From Magicicada septendecula (Eukaryota > Arthropoda > Insecta > Hemiptera > Cicadidae): a stretch of 64,000 bases of DNA. Shown in pieces: positions 34,007-45,726 of the stretch. Under the pieces are notes generated by a model. The model saw nothing but the letters and a program-made list of their open reading frames with translations, was not told the DNA's origin and did not search any database. The DNA lies in contig CM068375.1 of assembly GCA_034769895.1 (NCBI GenBank), forward strand, positions 258,385,268 through 258,449,267, in the 5' to 3' direction. Every line of letters begins with the position of its first letter. The stretch's first letter is position 1. The position numbers were made by a program, and so were the translations under genes.

Positions 34007-35330
34007 ATCAAATAAAGTATTATTAACAGCATGCATTTCATTTGAATATGAAATGTAACTATAAAGAAAATATTTATAGTTCAAAAACACTTTCATTTTT
34101 CAAACACACACACACACACACACACAAAACAGATTCAAAAGCACTTGTGTGGTTTGTGTATGTCCCAAATCACCAAATATGTCTGTCCTTTGTAAACATG
34201 CATGAAGTGGTTGTATGTGATTATTATTTATAATACTTCTGATTTATCTGTCCAAGAATATCTTGTCAAAATTTGCTTCTGATTTTAATGATGTTGCTTA
34301 ATTTAAAAGAACACATAATTATTGCTATACCATTATCTTGTTCCATATAATCCATGATGCAGATACAGTAATTACGATTTTTAAAATAAGATGTCCTTAC
34401 ATGGAAAACATTACACAACTCATATACAGTATGTTAAGGAAAAGCACTAGATGCTTCAATTATATTGGTAAACAAATCTTCAAACTATCCAGTCAGTCCA
34501 TGTAATCTCAAAAAGATTATTTTAAGAAAACTTTCTATTTCTTTTTGTAAAGTTTCGTGTATATTGGAAAGTGATTTATAATTAACTACTATTAAATATT
34601 CTTATAATTGTAATTCTAGTACAATCCAAGTGGTGCTGTAACTAATTTCTAGTATAATTTAAAATGTTTCTTTTCATGTATAAAATAAACTTCAACACAT
34701 AAATTAATTATAGTTATAGTATTTACATTTTAAAATGTGCAGGACTGTCTGACAAAAATCATGTTAACATAGTTTATCAACACTTTTGAACATATTTCTT
34801 GCAGCCATTTTGTACAAGCTTTTTATTTTCCTGTAACAAAGTGTCAGCACAAGAAATTTCCCAAGAACATTCCTTTGGAAAATCAGACACATGTTTCCAA
34901 AAATTCCTTTTGTTGGAATTTTTGACTGAACGAACAAGTTATTCCCTTCCTAACATTTGGAGCAACATGAGCTAATTTACTTCCTCCTTCTGTTGGCTTC
35001 TCATATGATCATGTGGCTTTTCATGGATCAATTTTTGTCAGTCCTCATGTGTACTTTAATGTTGCTTTAGTTAATGTCTCTTTGCTTTCTTTGAATAAGT
35101 GTGGTCTTGATTGTACAGGTTATTGCCCTACAGTACCCTTAGCTTGGTGGAGGGATATCCTCCTGTGCATCCAAGCGTACATTGCTTCAGCTGCCTGATA
35201 CCTTTTTAGAAAACTTCTCCAATTAGTATCCATCCCAGGAACAAAGGTTTATGACACTGGATAATTTCAAACATTATAACCATCCATATTCATTCAACTT
35301 CCAGCAGCCTTTACTTTGTCGAGTACCACA
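34007..35330. other. Intron, nothing firmly recognised
   Basis: Includes a (CA)n tract at about 34105-34126. The region around 34790-35200 has a more complex, less AT-rich texture like a decayed coding relic, but I could not match it to any family. Confidence 0.5.
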
Positions 35331-35331
35331 T

Positions 35332-35494
35332 ATGATTTTGAAGTCTTCTTCCGGTATGGACAGCATCAAAAATGTCTTGTGTAACAATGTTTCACTCATA
35401 TGTAGACCTGAGGATACTCATTGTAATATGAGTGAAACATTGCACACAGGACATTTTTAATGCTGTCCATATCAGAAGAAGACTTCAAAATCAT
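35332..35494. mobile_element. Hammerhead-bearing foldback relic (family D)
   Basis: Inverted arms about 70 bp long (ATGATTTTGAAGTCTTCTTC and its complement at 35475-35494) around a centre at 35403-35427. The centre plus the right arm forms a hammerhead-like motif. Arms differ at several positions. Confidence 0.65.
35400..35450 (+). ncRNA. Probable hammerhead motif (family D)
   Basis: CUGAGGA (35408-35414), perfect 6-bp stem II ACUCAU/AUGAGU with a 6-nt loop, then GAAA (35434-35437) and CAUUG. The expected stem III palindrome ACGU reads ACAU, consistent with CpG decay. I could not find a convincing stem I, so activity is doubtful. Confidence 0.5.
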
Positions 35495-35666
35495 AATGGA
35501 CAATGGCCGCAAAAGCCTACGCAAGAATAAAGTATCACATAGTCCAGCCGAAGTAATGCAGTTCACTACTCTCTCCATTTTCTTCAACAACATTAAGTTT
35601 ACATTTTAAGGTAAACTGAGTCATCAGTCACTATTACAGTTAAGACAGTACACTCTGTTTCTAGTA

Positions 35667-38047
35667 CAGTCACTGAAGCAAAAAAAAAATAGAAATTGCA
35701 AATTAAGTGGCTTCTACGAGATTTTTTGCATAGGGCTAGATAAAAAGGTAAGAAAGAATTTTAAAAAAAGTTTACAAAAATTCAGTCGCGGGTTTTTGAA
35801 AAAAGGGAGGGGGAAGGTACAAAAAATTCATTTTTCGTGATTATCTTAAAAAATATTAAATTTATGAGAAAAATACAAAAAACAAAAACAAAGAGCATAA
35901 AATTCTGCGTAAAAAAGGTTATTAACATTTTTTGTCAGGGCGATACTTTTAGTAGAAAAATTAATTCAAAATTGGCCAAATTTTTCACAAGGTGGATTTT
36001 CACATAAAATATATGTTTATTTAATAGACATGCAATTTTTTCAGGAATAAAAGTTTAAAAACTCATTATTATTCATTAATGTATATATTATTATGTATAA
36101 TTTTTACTTATTTATTACGAATTATAATAAAAATGTTATTAAAAAATGCACTTTATAAATATATTCAAAAATAGTTTTTCTTCCAATCATTGAAGATTTT
36201 GACAATCAAGTAACTTTTAAAACACATTTCTTATTTATACACATTATAAATTATTTACTTATAACTTATTATGATTTTCAAAATTATTAATATATCTTTT
36301 TTTCTTCAATTTTTCAGAATTTTTCACAATTATCAAGGTGGAAATTAACTTTTTAGTACATTTATTATTTATTTATAAAATTTAATTATAACAATTATTT
36401 TTATAATGATAAATATATTTAAAAATCGATTTCTTCTCCAATTTCTTGAAAAGATTCAGAAGTCAAGTCTTCTATTTCTATTTCTCCCTCATCATACGCA
36501 ATATTTGAAAAATTTGTGCACCAAAATTAAATTCTTTAATAAAATTGCACAAAATCAATAAACCTATCAGACCTTTAATAAACGCTAGAACCGCACCAAA
36601 TTATAAAATATCATAATTACTAACGCAAATCTTAAAACATAAAATTGAACTTCCAGTAAAATATAATATAATAGGTCGCGAGTACTCTGCAAATCAGGGC
36701 TGCATGCAAAAAATTATTTGATTCTGTTTGAATTCGCGGCAGTTATCGTTTGCCATAGAAAAAAAATCTACAGACAGACACACAGACACTTTTCGGAAAA
36801 CGACTTTTTTTCATGTTTTGAGTGTAGTAGAATCAGAATCTGCAATAATCTCGAACACGATTTTTTTTGCCATCACCATACTTCCATTCCTTAAGGAATA
36901 TGGAAGTAAAAAATAGTATCAAACTCACGGAATATTCAATATCGAACTGCGTTAATTCAACATCTGTATGGTGTATGTACCAGCTGTCCTCGCTCTCCCT
37001 AAAATTCTTCAAATTTCAGGGTCTGTTCTTTTTATGCCCATGCACGGATATAAATTCTCACTATGTAGAAGAGAAAACTCAAATATAGTAGTTTTACATA
37101 CAATAGTTACATATTAATATTTTTTTTAGTTTTTAACTATTAATATTAATACGTGCAATGGACATATTTCTACATTTATTAATAAAAGTTACATTTATTT
37201 AAATTTAACTAAATTTTAACAATTCTTCACACCGCAGTCTTATAGAAGACACTTTGACCAATACATGTTCATAATTTTGTTAAAAAATATTTATTTTGAA
37301 AATTTCTGTAGAAATTTTTAAGTTAAGAAAATGATGTATACTTGCGAACTCAAAAAAATTATAAATTTTAAAACTTACTCATTTTATGCCAATAAATCAA
37401 TACTAAATTTTATTATTTTTTTCAAAAACCTATATATGTAAAATTCATATTGTGAAGTTTTTTTTTAAAATGTAAATACATTTGTAATAAATTGTTAATA
37501 TGTTTATGGATTAGCTGAAAAAAATAAAAACCAAAAAAGTTATTACTTTATTTCAAGTATTTATTAATCATTTAATTATTTTCTTTTCATTTTATGTAAA
37601 AGTGCAAACATTTAGCTTTAAAATGCTTTTTGATTTTTGTCTCTACGACTATTATAAAGGATTTTATTAAAATTTGTATGTTTCAATGTCAGAAAAAATT
37701 AGCCTTCCCGCTCGTCGGGGCGGACTCCGACAATCAATTTTTTTCTAATATTTCAATTCCATTTTTCTCACAAAGTATTGGCCTGACAAAAAAATGATAA
37801 ATACCTTTTTTGTAGAGATTTAACGCTCTTTAATTATTGTAATTTGTCTTTTTTTCGTAAATTTGTTATTTTTTAAGATAATCACAAAAAATTAATTTTT
37901 TGTACCTCCCCCCTCCCTTTTTTCGAAAACCCCCAACTGAATTTTTGTAAACTTTTTTTCAAATTGTTTGAAACACCCTTTTATCTAGCCTTATGCAAAA
38001 AATCTCGTAGAAGCCACTTAATTTGAATTTTTTTCCTTCAGTGACTG
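35667..38047. mobile_element. Long-TIR DNA element, non-autonomous
   Basis: 2381 bp bounded by TA (35665-35666, 38048-38049). Terminal inverted repeats of about 300 bp start CAGTCACTGAAG and contain a matching GAGGGGGAAGGTAC block. TA target sites and CAGT ends suggest the Tc1/mariner/pogo superfamily. The AT-rich interior has no transposase. It carries a piece (36660-36916) of the satellite found at 45-54 kb. Confidence 0.78.
36660..36916 (+). repeat. Satellite unit fragment inside the TIR element
   Basis: Near-identical to 52290-52575: GTCGCGAGTACTCTGCAAAT, then TTTGATTCTGTTTGAATTCG, a CAGACA run, and the end palindrome TTCCTTAAGGAA. The only copy seen outside the 44-56 kb block. Confidence 0.85.
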
Positions 38048-39451
38048 TACTATTCCTACAAAAGTCAAAACAGTTAGAAGATTGAATAGGCATAAATCCG
38101 ACATACATATCTGTTTTGGTCCATAATCATTTCTCATACTTATGTGCAAACATATATTCATTTGATAATTGATGGTTCAATTGATTCTTTTCTACATACT
38201 TTGTATCACTTTCATATACACCACAATTCACAGTTAATATAAAAATAAATTTCAACAGATCCTTAAACCTGTGGTTTCTTGAATGATGATACCCCACGTA
38301 CTACTCATATTATTACATTTTATAACTTGTAAATACAATAATTGCCGTTTAATTTTATCGGCTATTTTAGGAATCAATTTCACAGATACAATAATAAATG
38401 TTACTGTCTCCACATTATGGATCAGTGGCCTAAGTGAATCAATTTTTGAAGTCCTGGCCTAATTCTTACTACTGACAAGTTTCCTGAGAAGCAGAACGCA
38501 CTCATAATTTAAATAAAATATATATATTTATTATCAGACAAAATCAAACATATAAATTTTAGTTCTTTAAAGCTATATGTATAGTCCTCAGTAAGCCTAC
38601 ATATTATTTTTATGGTTAGCCAGGAAACACCACAAGGAGGTAACAATATATTGTTAATCATATTTTGTTTTAGTTTTGTTTACTTTTTATTTTTTTCTGT
38701 ATACACATACAAAAGAAGGGGTTACAAACAATATGCAAAGTGTCAAAGATAATTATCCTATAAAAAAACAAAATTAAGAGGCTGCAGTTGCCTTTCCTCC
38801 ATGACCCTAATTAAGCTAATTAATTCTACATGAATTTTACAATTTTTTCAAAATTTTGATCGCTTTCTTGATCCCTGGTGTCCTAAAACTTAAAGTTTCT
38901 AAAACTGAACACTATATTCGTATTTTGATTAAAATTCTCTTTATTTTCATACAGCAGACAGATTTTTGAGACTTTTTCATATTTTTACATCTCACATTTT
39001 GTCTCCCATGGACTTACCACTATAGGTATTGGTTTCAAAAATAATAAGGATTTGTGGGGTTGAGAGTGGGGACACAGGTGCTATGTTTTGTTAAAATCAG
39101 TTGATATGTTGAAAAGTTATCTTGAGATATCCCCAAATGATGGAAAAATGCCAAATGGTATAGAGTTAAAACTGATAAACGTGTTTCACTTGTTCAAAAA
39201 TTCAAATCATCTTTAATATTAATTTGATTTCAAGTCTAAGTTACTTTGCATTTGAAGTACAGTTAATTATGTGTTCAATACTAAATTTTAAAATATTTAC
39301 TTCATGTTTCATAAACAGCTAATATTTATTATAAGCTTTAAAACACATATCAGATTGATGACCTTGTTTAAAATTACTTCATACAAAATCACTATACTGT
39401 TGTAGATATATGGTTTACATATTTCAAAAGCAATAATTAAATGTTTTGCAG
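38048..39451. other. Intron before last exon, nothing recognised
   Basis: AT-rich; ends with the acceptor ATGTTTTGCAG. No repeat or coding signal was seen. Confidence 0.55.
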
Positions 39452-42025
39452 GTTTTGGATCCGTCCAGATTAACGCTACCCAGACATGACATGAGACGTG
39501 ATGAAGATCCTGATTCAGATTCTATGAGGAGACATGAATTTGAAAGAGGTTCAGATGTTGCTCCTGCTGATCAAACTACAAATCAAGATGAAAACTTCAC
39601 AGAAAATGCTCCAAGAGACCAAATGTTCATTCGAGATGGCAATGCTGAAATTCTTCGTTTAATTACTCGTGGGCGTGCAGTTGAAGAGGGTGAAGAACCA
39701 GCATTGAATCAGCCAGAAAGACCATACACTGCTGAAGGAAAAAGTGAAATTAAAAGGCATGAAGAAGATGGAAAAGAAATAATCATGAAGAGATTCATGG
39801 AAGATCAGAGAAAGAGTGCTGACAGACAAAGAGATTTAAAACAAAAAGAAGAAACTGTAAACTTAGCTAAAGAAACTGAACATCCAAAAGAAGATAGTGA
39901 AGATTTGATGCAGAAAATAATGGATATACCAGAAACTAATCTCTCAACCACTGATGTCAACAGACTAACAACACTCCAGAGAGATCTATTGTTAACTAGG
40001 TTTTTAGTTGAAGAGCAAAGAAGAACTTTAGCAGCTCATGTTATAGGACATGATGAAACCCAAAGCCTTCCAGGAATGACAACTTCAATGGCGACTCAAA
40101 CAGATGTTGACAGGGGGACACAAACAGAACTGCTATACACAATGAGACCACCAAGAAGAAAAGCAAAGAGTGATATAGATGACAGTGGCGAAAGTGAAAT
40201 AGAAGACAATGGAGAAGTAAGGCTCAGAAAACTTAAGAAAACGAGGAGAAAAATAGACAATGGGTTTGAGATACAAGATAGCGGTAGGTCAATGAGTAGA
40301 TGTGAAATTAAAACACCAATTTTAGAGGAAAATGAAAGTGCCATAGAAGCAGCCAGTGAAATAATGAATAAGACAAAAGATGGTACTCAAAGAATGATGC
40401 TTGCCAAAAGCAGTGTAGAGGACCACAGAACAAAACACATAGGCATAAAAGGAATTAAAAGAGCAGATAGTACAGGAAAAATCAGATCTATTGAAACTGA
40501 ACTAACTGATAGTAAAGACAGTGCCCTTGGTGGTTTTGCAAACACCAAAACTAGCCTTCTGAGGCTACAGACAACCCGCAAAAGGCTTAAGAAAGATGAT
40601 GATACTATAGACGAACAAACAGTACCATCAAGTAAACGGTATACATTATCAGACAGTTCTGAAGACGAACTTCGGGATTCAAAAAGAAAGAGTGTTAGTG
40701 AACTAAATCTACAGCATTCATATGGTAGTTTTAGTGCAGGGAAAACTATACATAGTTCTTTTAAATCACTACAGCCTACACCCATTACAAAAAGAAAATA
40801 TACACATGTTAAAGATTCAGAGCCACCTACAGATTTAGATGAAACAGAAAGATCAAAATCTAGTAAACACAGACAGACATCTTCAAAATTTGATAGTAGC
40901 AGTGGAACGCTTAGCAGAAAATCAAAAATAAATTCTTTCTCAGAGGAAAGAATAAATGAACAATCAAAAATGCACATCAGACAGAAGTCAGCATCACAAC
41001 CAGAAATTGAAAAAGAAGACTATATTAAGAAGCCTGTAAAAAGTGCACCTACAAAAGAAGTACTAAATAAAGAGAATACTTATAAAACAGGAACTAAACC
41101 AAGATACATGGAACACTATAAAAAAAAAAGAGAAGAACGAGAAAAGCAAAGAGAAGAAGAAAAGTTGAAATCAATGCAGCCAGCAACTAAAGCAAAATCT
41201 GTAAAGCAAGTGAAAAGACAAACGCCAACTTCACGAGATAGTAAACAGGAGGAAAACAAAGATTTACTAAGAAGGGATGTAAAAACACCAATAGAACCTA
41301 GAATCAGTCAAACATCTAGGTCTAGAATACATCAGAGAGACAAGGATACTGATGATTCTGGTAAATTACAAACACACAGAAGTGGGAGACAGAGTAAACC
41401 TTTGCAGGAAAGACATAAACATACAGAAGGTCTCATTCAAAGTGAAAGAAATATAGGAACGCAAAACAATATTTTACAGTCAACTCCAAGAGATGCCGCA
41501 GTTTCTCATGGGATGCGGTATTCAGATCTGCAAAACAGTGAAATTAGTGAGGATAGTTTACAGTCATCACCTAGAAAACCACAAAGCCGTACTGTTAACA
41601 AGGAATCACCATCAAAATCTTCAAACCACATATTAACATCAACTTCGAGAAGAATCGCTGTTGATGGAGATAATTTACAATTAACTCCTAGGAGATTGGA
41701 AAATCAAAAAGATTCACTGCCATTAGCTTCTAAGAGAACAGAAGTACAACAAGAAAGTCTAAAAACAAAATCTAACCAGTTTAAGGGCCACGAAGAGAAT
41801 GTTTCACAGCCAAACAGTAGGAGAATGGAGTTACGAGAAGACGTTACACAACAGAGGTTTGAAGATGACAAAGACTCTGGGATAGCAATGTCTCAGATGT
41901 TAACAAGCAGTCAGAAACTGAAAAGGAAAAATCAGAATTTAATGGAGAAGAAGAGTGTCTTTACAATTGCATATGATGACATGCAAACTAAACAGCTGAG
42001 GATAGACAGTGCTTCACCACCATGA
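39452..42025 (+). CDS. Cadherin last exon: long disordered cytoplasmic tail
   Basis: 2574 nt, 857 codons plus TGA, phase 0 from the acceptor GTTTTGCAG. Begins VLDPSRLTLPRHDMRRDED. Almost free of hydrophobic segments and rich in Lys, Arg, Ser, Glu, Gln and Asp, so predicted disordered. Features in order: two TQT motifs close together (MATQTDVDRGTQTELL, 40094-40126), a basic patch RPPRRKAKSD, many SS/SDSS acidic-serine clusters, a charged helix EHYKKKREEREKQREEEKLK, and degenerate repeats of the form NxLQxTPRR (about 41455-41840). Ends DSASPP with no obvious PDZ ligand. The unbroken frame in AT-rich DNA is strong evidence for a real coding exon. Confidence 0.9.
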   Translation, partial: VLDPSRLTLPRHDMRRDEDPDSDSMRRHEFERGSDVAPADQTTNQDENFTENAPRDQMFIRDGNAEILRLITRGRAVEEGEEPALNQPERPYTAEGKSEIKRHEEDGKEIIMKRFMEDQRKSADRQRDLKQKEETVNLAKETEHPKEDSEDLMQKIMDIPETNLSTTDVNRLTTLQRDLLLTRFLVEEQRRTLAAHVIGHDETQSLPGMTTSMATQTDVDRGTQTELLYTMRPPRRKAKSDIDDSGESEIEDNGEVRLRKLKKTRRKIDNGFEIQDSGRSMSRCEIKTPILEENESAIEAASEIMNKTKDGTQRMMLAKSSVEDHRTKHIGIKGIKRADSTGKIRSIETELTDSKDSALGGFANTKTSLLRLQTTRKRLKKDDDTIDEQTVPSSKRYTLSDSSEDELRDSKRKSVSELNLQHSYGSFSAGKTIHSSFKSLQPTPITKRKYTHVKDSEPPTDLDETERSKSSKHRQTSSKFDSSSGTLSRKSKINSFSEERINEQSKMHIRQKSASQPEIEKEDYIKKPVKSAPTKEVLNKENTYKTGTKPRYMEHYKKKREEREKQREEEKLKSMQPATKAKSVKQVKRQTPTSRDSKQEENKDLLRRDVKTPIEPRISQTSRSRIHQRDKDTDDSGKLQTHRSGRQSKPLQERHKHTEGLIQSERNIGTQNNILQSTPRDAAVSHGMRYSDLQNSEISEDSLQSSPRKPQSRTVNKESPSKSSNHILTSTSRRIAVDGDNLQLTPRRLENQKDSLPLASKRTEVQQESLKTKSNQFKGHEENVSQPNSRRMELREDVTQQRFEDDKDSGIAMSQMLTSSQKLKRKNQNLMEKKSVFTIAYDDMQTKQLRIDSASPP

Positions 42026-42064
42026 CAGAAAAAGTAGGCATGTAAATGTAAGCAATATAAGTAG

Positions 42065-42104
42065 TGTGTGTGTGTGTGTGTGTGCACGCGCGCGCGCGCA
42101 CATG
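42065..42104. repeat. (GT)n/(GC)n alternating tract in 3'UTR
   Basis: About 10 GT units followed by CGCGCGCGCG, an alternating purine-pyrimidine run. Confidence 0.9.
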
Positions 42105-42288
42105 TGTGTTTTTATATACATTTTGTATGTACTTTTTCTTCCTTATATACAATCTTTACTATGTTATATGACCATAACCAGTTTGGAAAATTTTTAATAA
42201 CAGTTTATAACTGATGTGTAAATTTATTAGTTCATTCTGCTTCCAGTGAAGGACTATATTTTCATAACACTATGTTGGTGCTGTTTAC

Positions 42289-42445
42289 AATAAAATGAAT
42301 GGACAATTTTTAAAAAAAAACAATAAATTGAAAAACTGATATGCCTACCAAACATTCCAGTCACCAAATTTGTAAGTTACCTTGTTGTAACATACAGTGT
42401 ATGTTGTGTCAATGTTACTGTAAATATGTTATGTATGTTAATAAA
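42289..42445 (+). promoter_or_regulatory. Candidate polyadenylation signals
   Basis: AATAAA at 42289-42294, 42322-42327 and 42440-42445, 264-420 bp after the stop. The last is followed by a T-rich stretch (TTTCTTTTTTGTAATG), as expected downstream of a cleavage site. Confidence 0.6.
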
Positions 42446-42459
42446 ATTAAAGTTTCTTT

Positions 42460-44116
42460 TTTGTAATGCTGTTAATTTAATAGTGTTGTTTACCTTCCTA
42501 TTTACTTCAACTGACCAGGAGGAAAAAAATTAAAAACAGATATATTGCATCCAATCCTTGAGTTTAACAGTAATTAATAACAGATCTTTTTTGTTGTTTT
42601 CATCTTTTCTGAGATAACTTCGTGGTAGAGTTTACATTTTTCTGACTTGCAGATATTCATTGTTTGGAGGTAAGCAACAAGATAATTATGGCCAGTGCTA
42701 AGCTGAAAAGAGGCAACAGAGACTTTTCATAGTTTATATTTGTTTGTGGCCATATCATGTTTTCCAGGTTTTGTTTTTACCACTTTTCTCAGCTAATTCT
42801 TTATTATGTTTCATCACAGGTTTTTTTGAATAGTTTTTTTTTCTAAGGAACCTGGGCTTTCATTTGTAATTATGACCTTTTTGAGAAATCTGGTTCATTG
42901 TTAGCAGTTTAGAATAAGTCCAATGCAACTTCAGTACACAGTATATTCATCTCTTGTGACATGTCAAGATCCCTTGTTTAAATCTCGGAAACAATATTCC
43001 ATATAGTTCTCTGACTTTTATTTTTATCTTCCACACTGGCAGAAATTGATTTTCATTTATTGCAGCTCACATGTGTTCAACATTTTTGGGTGTTCTGCCT
43101 GTTGAAAGTCTTCCAATACATGGACCACATTCAACAGATTCCCTGCCTTCTTTGAAGTATCTGTTACCACGGTTTCATCTAGCTTCACTCACTGAGTTAA
43201 CTCTGAAAGTCCTTTTAATCATTTGAATAGTTTCTAAAGATGAATGTTCAAGTTTAAGGCAAAACTTCATGTAGCTCTGCTGATCTAGTTGCTTGTACTC
43301 ATACATTGCGAATGTAATGCTCATAGACTAAACATATTCACACAATAGTGTCTCACAACCAACCAGTGAAGTCAGGTTGATCAAACCTCTTTTCCCCATA
43401 TACTTAATCAAAATTTTCCCACTTAGGCATAAAAATCCTCGCTGCTACAAATACATCTTGTTTATGCAAAGTGTAAAGTTTAAAGAATCTGAATATATTC
43501 TAACTGTTTAAATATTATTACAAGAATAACAAAAATATTGAACAATTTTCTTAAATATGATAAAAATCGCAGTATTCACCTACTAAGATTGTGCTGAACA
43601 CTGAAATTTTGAAATCCTTTACTTGCACTTAGTTTATTATACAAGAGCCACAACTAGGGTCTCTGTAACCGTGGCAAACATGTAAACCATGGTTTGTGAG
43701 GGAGGTGCTAACAAATTTTTATTATTTTATTACTCACTAAATTAATAAAACTGATTTTAAGTAAATGTGTAGTTTTCTTAATTAAAAATTTTCAATTTAC
43801 AAATTTTATTCTAACTTACAACTAATGTAATTTAATTTTGTATATGACAATTTTATAGATTTAGGAACAACTGACAAAGTAGCCCGTATAATATCATGCA
43901 ACACTATTTATTAGTAACTACATATTCACATAAAATTTAAATCGGTTTTGCGGGTGTCATCTTCAACACTGTCTTTTAGTAATTTTAATAATTTTCAAAT
44001 TACTAAGATGTCTTTCTCCTGAAGTTAAAAATATCCTTAAGGCTATAGTCAAGTTCGATATGCTTCATCAAGTCTGTGTTTGTAAATTAGGCTCGAGAAT
44101 ATAGCCATAGGCATCG
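42460..44116. other. Intergenic DNA apart from the mariner relic
   Basis: AT-rich. Apart from the transposase relic at 43060-43324 nothing was recognised. The satellite composite starts at about 44117. Confidence 0.5.
43060..43324 (-). pseudogene. Mariner transposase N-terminal relic
   Basis: From the ATG at 43324 (minus) the frame reads EYKQLDQQSYMKFCLKLEHS, SLETIQMIKRTFRVNSVSEA, an in-frame TGA, then RYFKEGRESVEC and GRLSTGRTPKNVEHM. This is the DNA-binding region of a mariner transposase ('...R..f.dGr.sveddpr.GRPsTs.t.enve.v'). Confidence 0.75.
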
Positions 44117-44310
44117 TTTTACTTCCATGTTCCATAAGGAAAATATCGGTATGGAGAACCATACATGACTTCCATGTTCTAAGATTTATATTTAAAATGA
44201 TTTTCGAAATGAAATATTACCATAGAAACTACTTCTTTCTACTTACTGCTTCAGCCTTAACCACAGTACTGTGGTCACTAACGTATACCACCTCACGTTA
44301 TCGCACTCGA

Positions 44311-44358
44311 TTTTCACTGATGATGGAAATCGATGGCATTGCCGAAACGTCTGGTTTT
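44311..44358 (+). ncRNA. Hammerhead motif in satellite unit 1 (family E)
   Basis: UUUUCA, CUGAUGA (44317), stem II GGAAAU/AUUGCC with one A.G mismatch and loop CGAUGGC, GAAA, palindrome ACGU as stem III, C at the cleavage position (GUC), UGGUUUU. The core is intact. Stem I is weak (CA/UG plus U.G). Confidence 0.65.
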
Positions 44359-45676
44359 GTAGAAAACATTGGACTACAGCCAAACATCCCAGGAAGGAAT
44401 TTTAACAAAAACTATTTCTTTGTTGCCGATAACGTAGTACACATATATATAAAAAATATGCATAAAATTAATGGCTTGTATAAGTTAATGATTGATCTCC
44501 ATTAAGTAGTGCTCAAGTTTCCAAAGTTTTAATATTATGATGTCCGTAATTAAAACATCAGAGCAGGTTTAGTGTGTATGAGGGTACACCGTGGACAAAA
44601 ATTTTCAACATTTCCTATTGAGCGTGCCTTAGAGTAAACTGTGAATCTACAGTGTACATTTCACAGAACAAACACGCGGAAAAGAAGGAGCACTCCGAAG
44701 TCACTCATGGACCCTCAGCATCTTGCAGAGGGTTCATTCCCTAAAGACGAAAAGTCTGTATATTAATTGTTCCTCTGTAAACACGTGCAGTTACACTGCC
44801 CAGCGATCCACAGGAAGCAAATCGCTATCCAGGCTGGACACGTTTTCGACTTGCACGCGTTATGTTGGTATGTGTTTCGGCACTTTCCATTTAAAAAGCA
44901 TGCAAATGTAAGAAAATAAACGTGAGTGAGGCCAGAAATAACGCGAATTGTGTGTGGTGTGTGTGTGTCTTCCTTGCCTTTTTATTGCAGTAATCATAAT
45001 AATAAAATGGAAACGTAAAAATTACATAATTGAGATATGCTTGCCTGTTACAAACGATATATTTTCACTCATACATGATTTGCACTAAAATTAAAAAATT
45101 ATAATTTTATTGCCTGGCAACAAAATTATTTTATTTTTAACAATTACCATTGTTTGAAAAAGTTTAAATGCATTTTCAAGTACTTTACTGTTGTTAAAAC
45201 GTAAAAGGTTGCAGGTAAACTACCCCTTCCCCTTAACCGATCTTCACCAAAATCGAAAGGCCTTGATAACTCTACAATTCAGGGATGTATGAAAAAAATT
45301 ATTTGATTCTGTTTGAATTTACGGCTGTTATCGTTTGCCATAGAAAATTACCCTTGATAAAAAAATGTTGCAGGTAAACTATCCCTTCCCCCTAACCGAT
45401 CTTCACCAAAAACAATAGGTCTTGAGTACTCTACAAATCAGGGCTGTATGCAAAAAAATATTTGATTCTGTTTGAATTTGCGGCTGTTATCGTTTGCCAA
45501 AAAAAAATATTGGTATGGAGAACCATACATGACTTCCATATTCTGAGATTTATATTTAAAATCATTTTTGAAATGAAATATTACCATAGAAAAACTACTT
45601 CTTCCTACTTACTGCTTCAGCCTTAACCACAGTACTGTGGTCACTAACGTATACCACCTCACGTTATCGCACTCGA

Positions 45677-45726
45677 CTTTCACTGATGATGGAAGTCGAT
45701 GGCATTGCCGAAACGTCTGGTTTTGT
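45677..45726 (+). ncRNA. Hammerhead motif in satellite unit 2 (family E)
   Basis: Same as unit 1, with GGAAGU in stem II. CUGAUGA at 45683; GAAACGUC intact. Confidence 0.65.

Larger units (their letters stand above)
5233..42445 (+). other. Cadherin gene, 3' portion (10 coding exons plus 3'UTR)
   Basis: Gene model joining ten exons at 5233-5548, 6757-6932, 9348-9444, 10011-10109, 10196-10421, 20786-20891, 25027-25157, 25722-25807, 28309-28616 and 39452-42025. Every junction has AG/GT ends and the phases chain without a break (1,0,1,1,2,0,2,1,0). The product is a single-pass cell-surface cadherin: calcium-binding EC repeats with DINDNPPVF and DVNDEKPVF linkers, a non-EC globular domain before the membrane, a TM helix, a Cys cluster and a tail of about 1000 residues. 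The membrane-adjacent domain and long tail resemble the Cad86C / Cad99C-PCDH15 group of insect cadherins; which member is inference. The upstream exons lie outside the window. Introns total about 33 kb and are filled with transposons, but none interrupts an exon. Confidence 0.85.
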
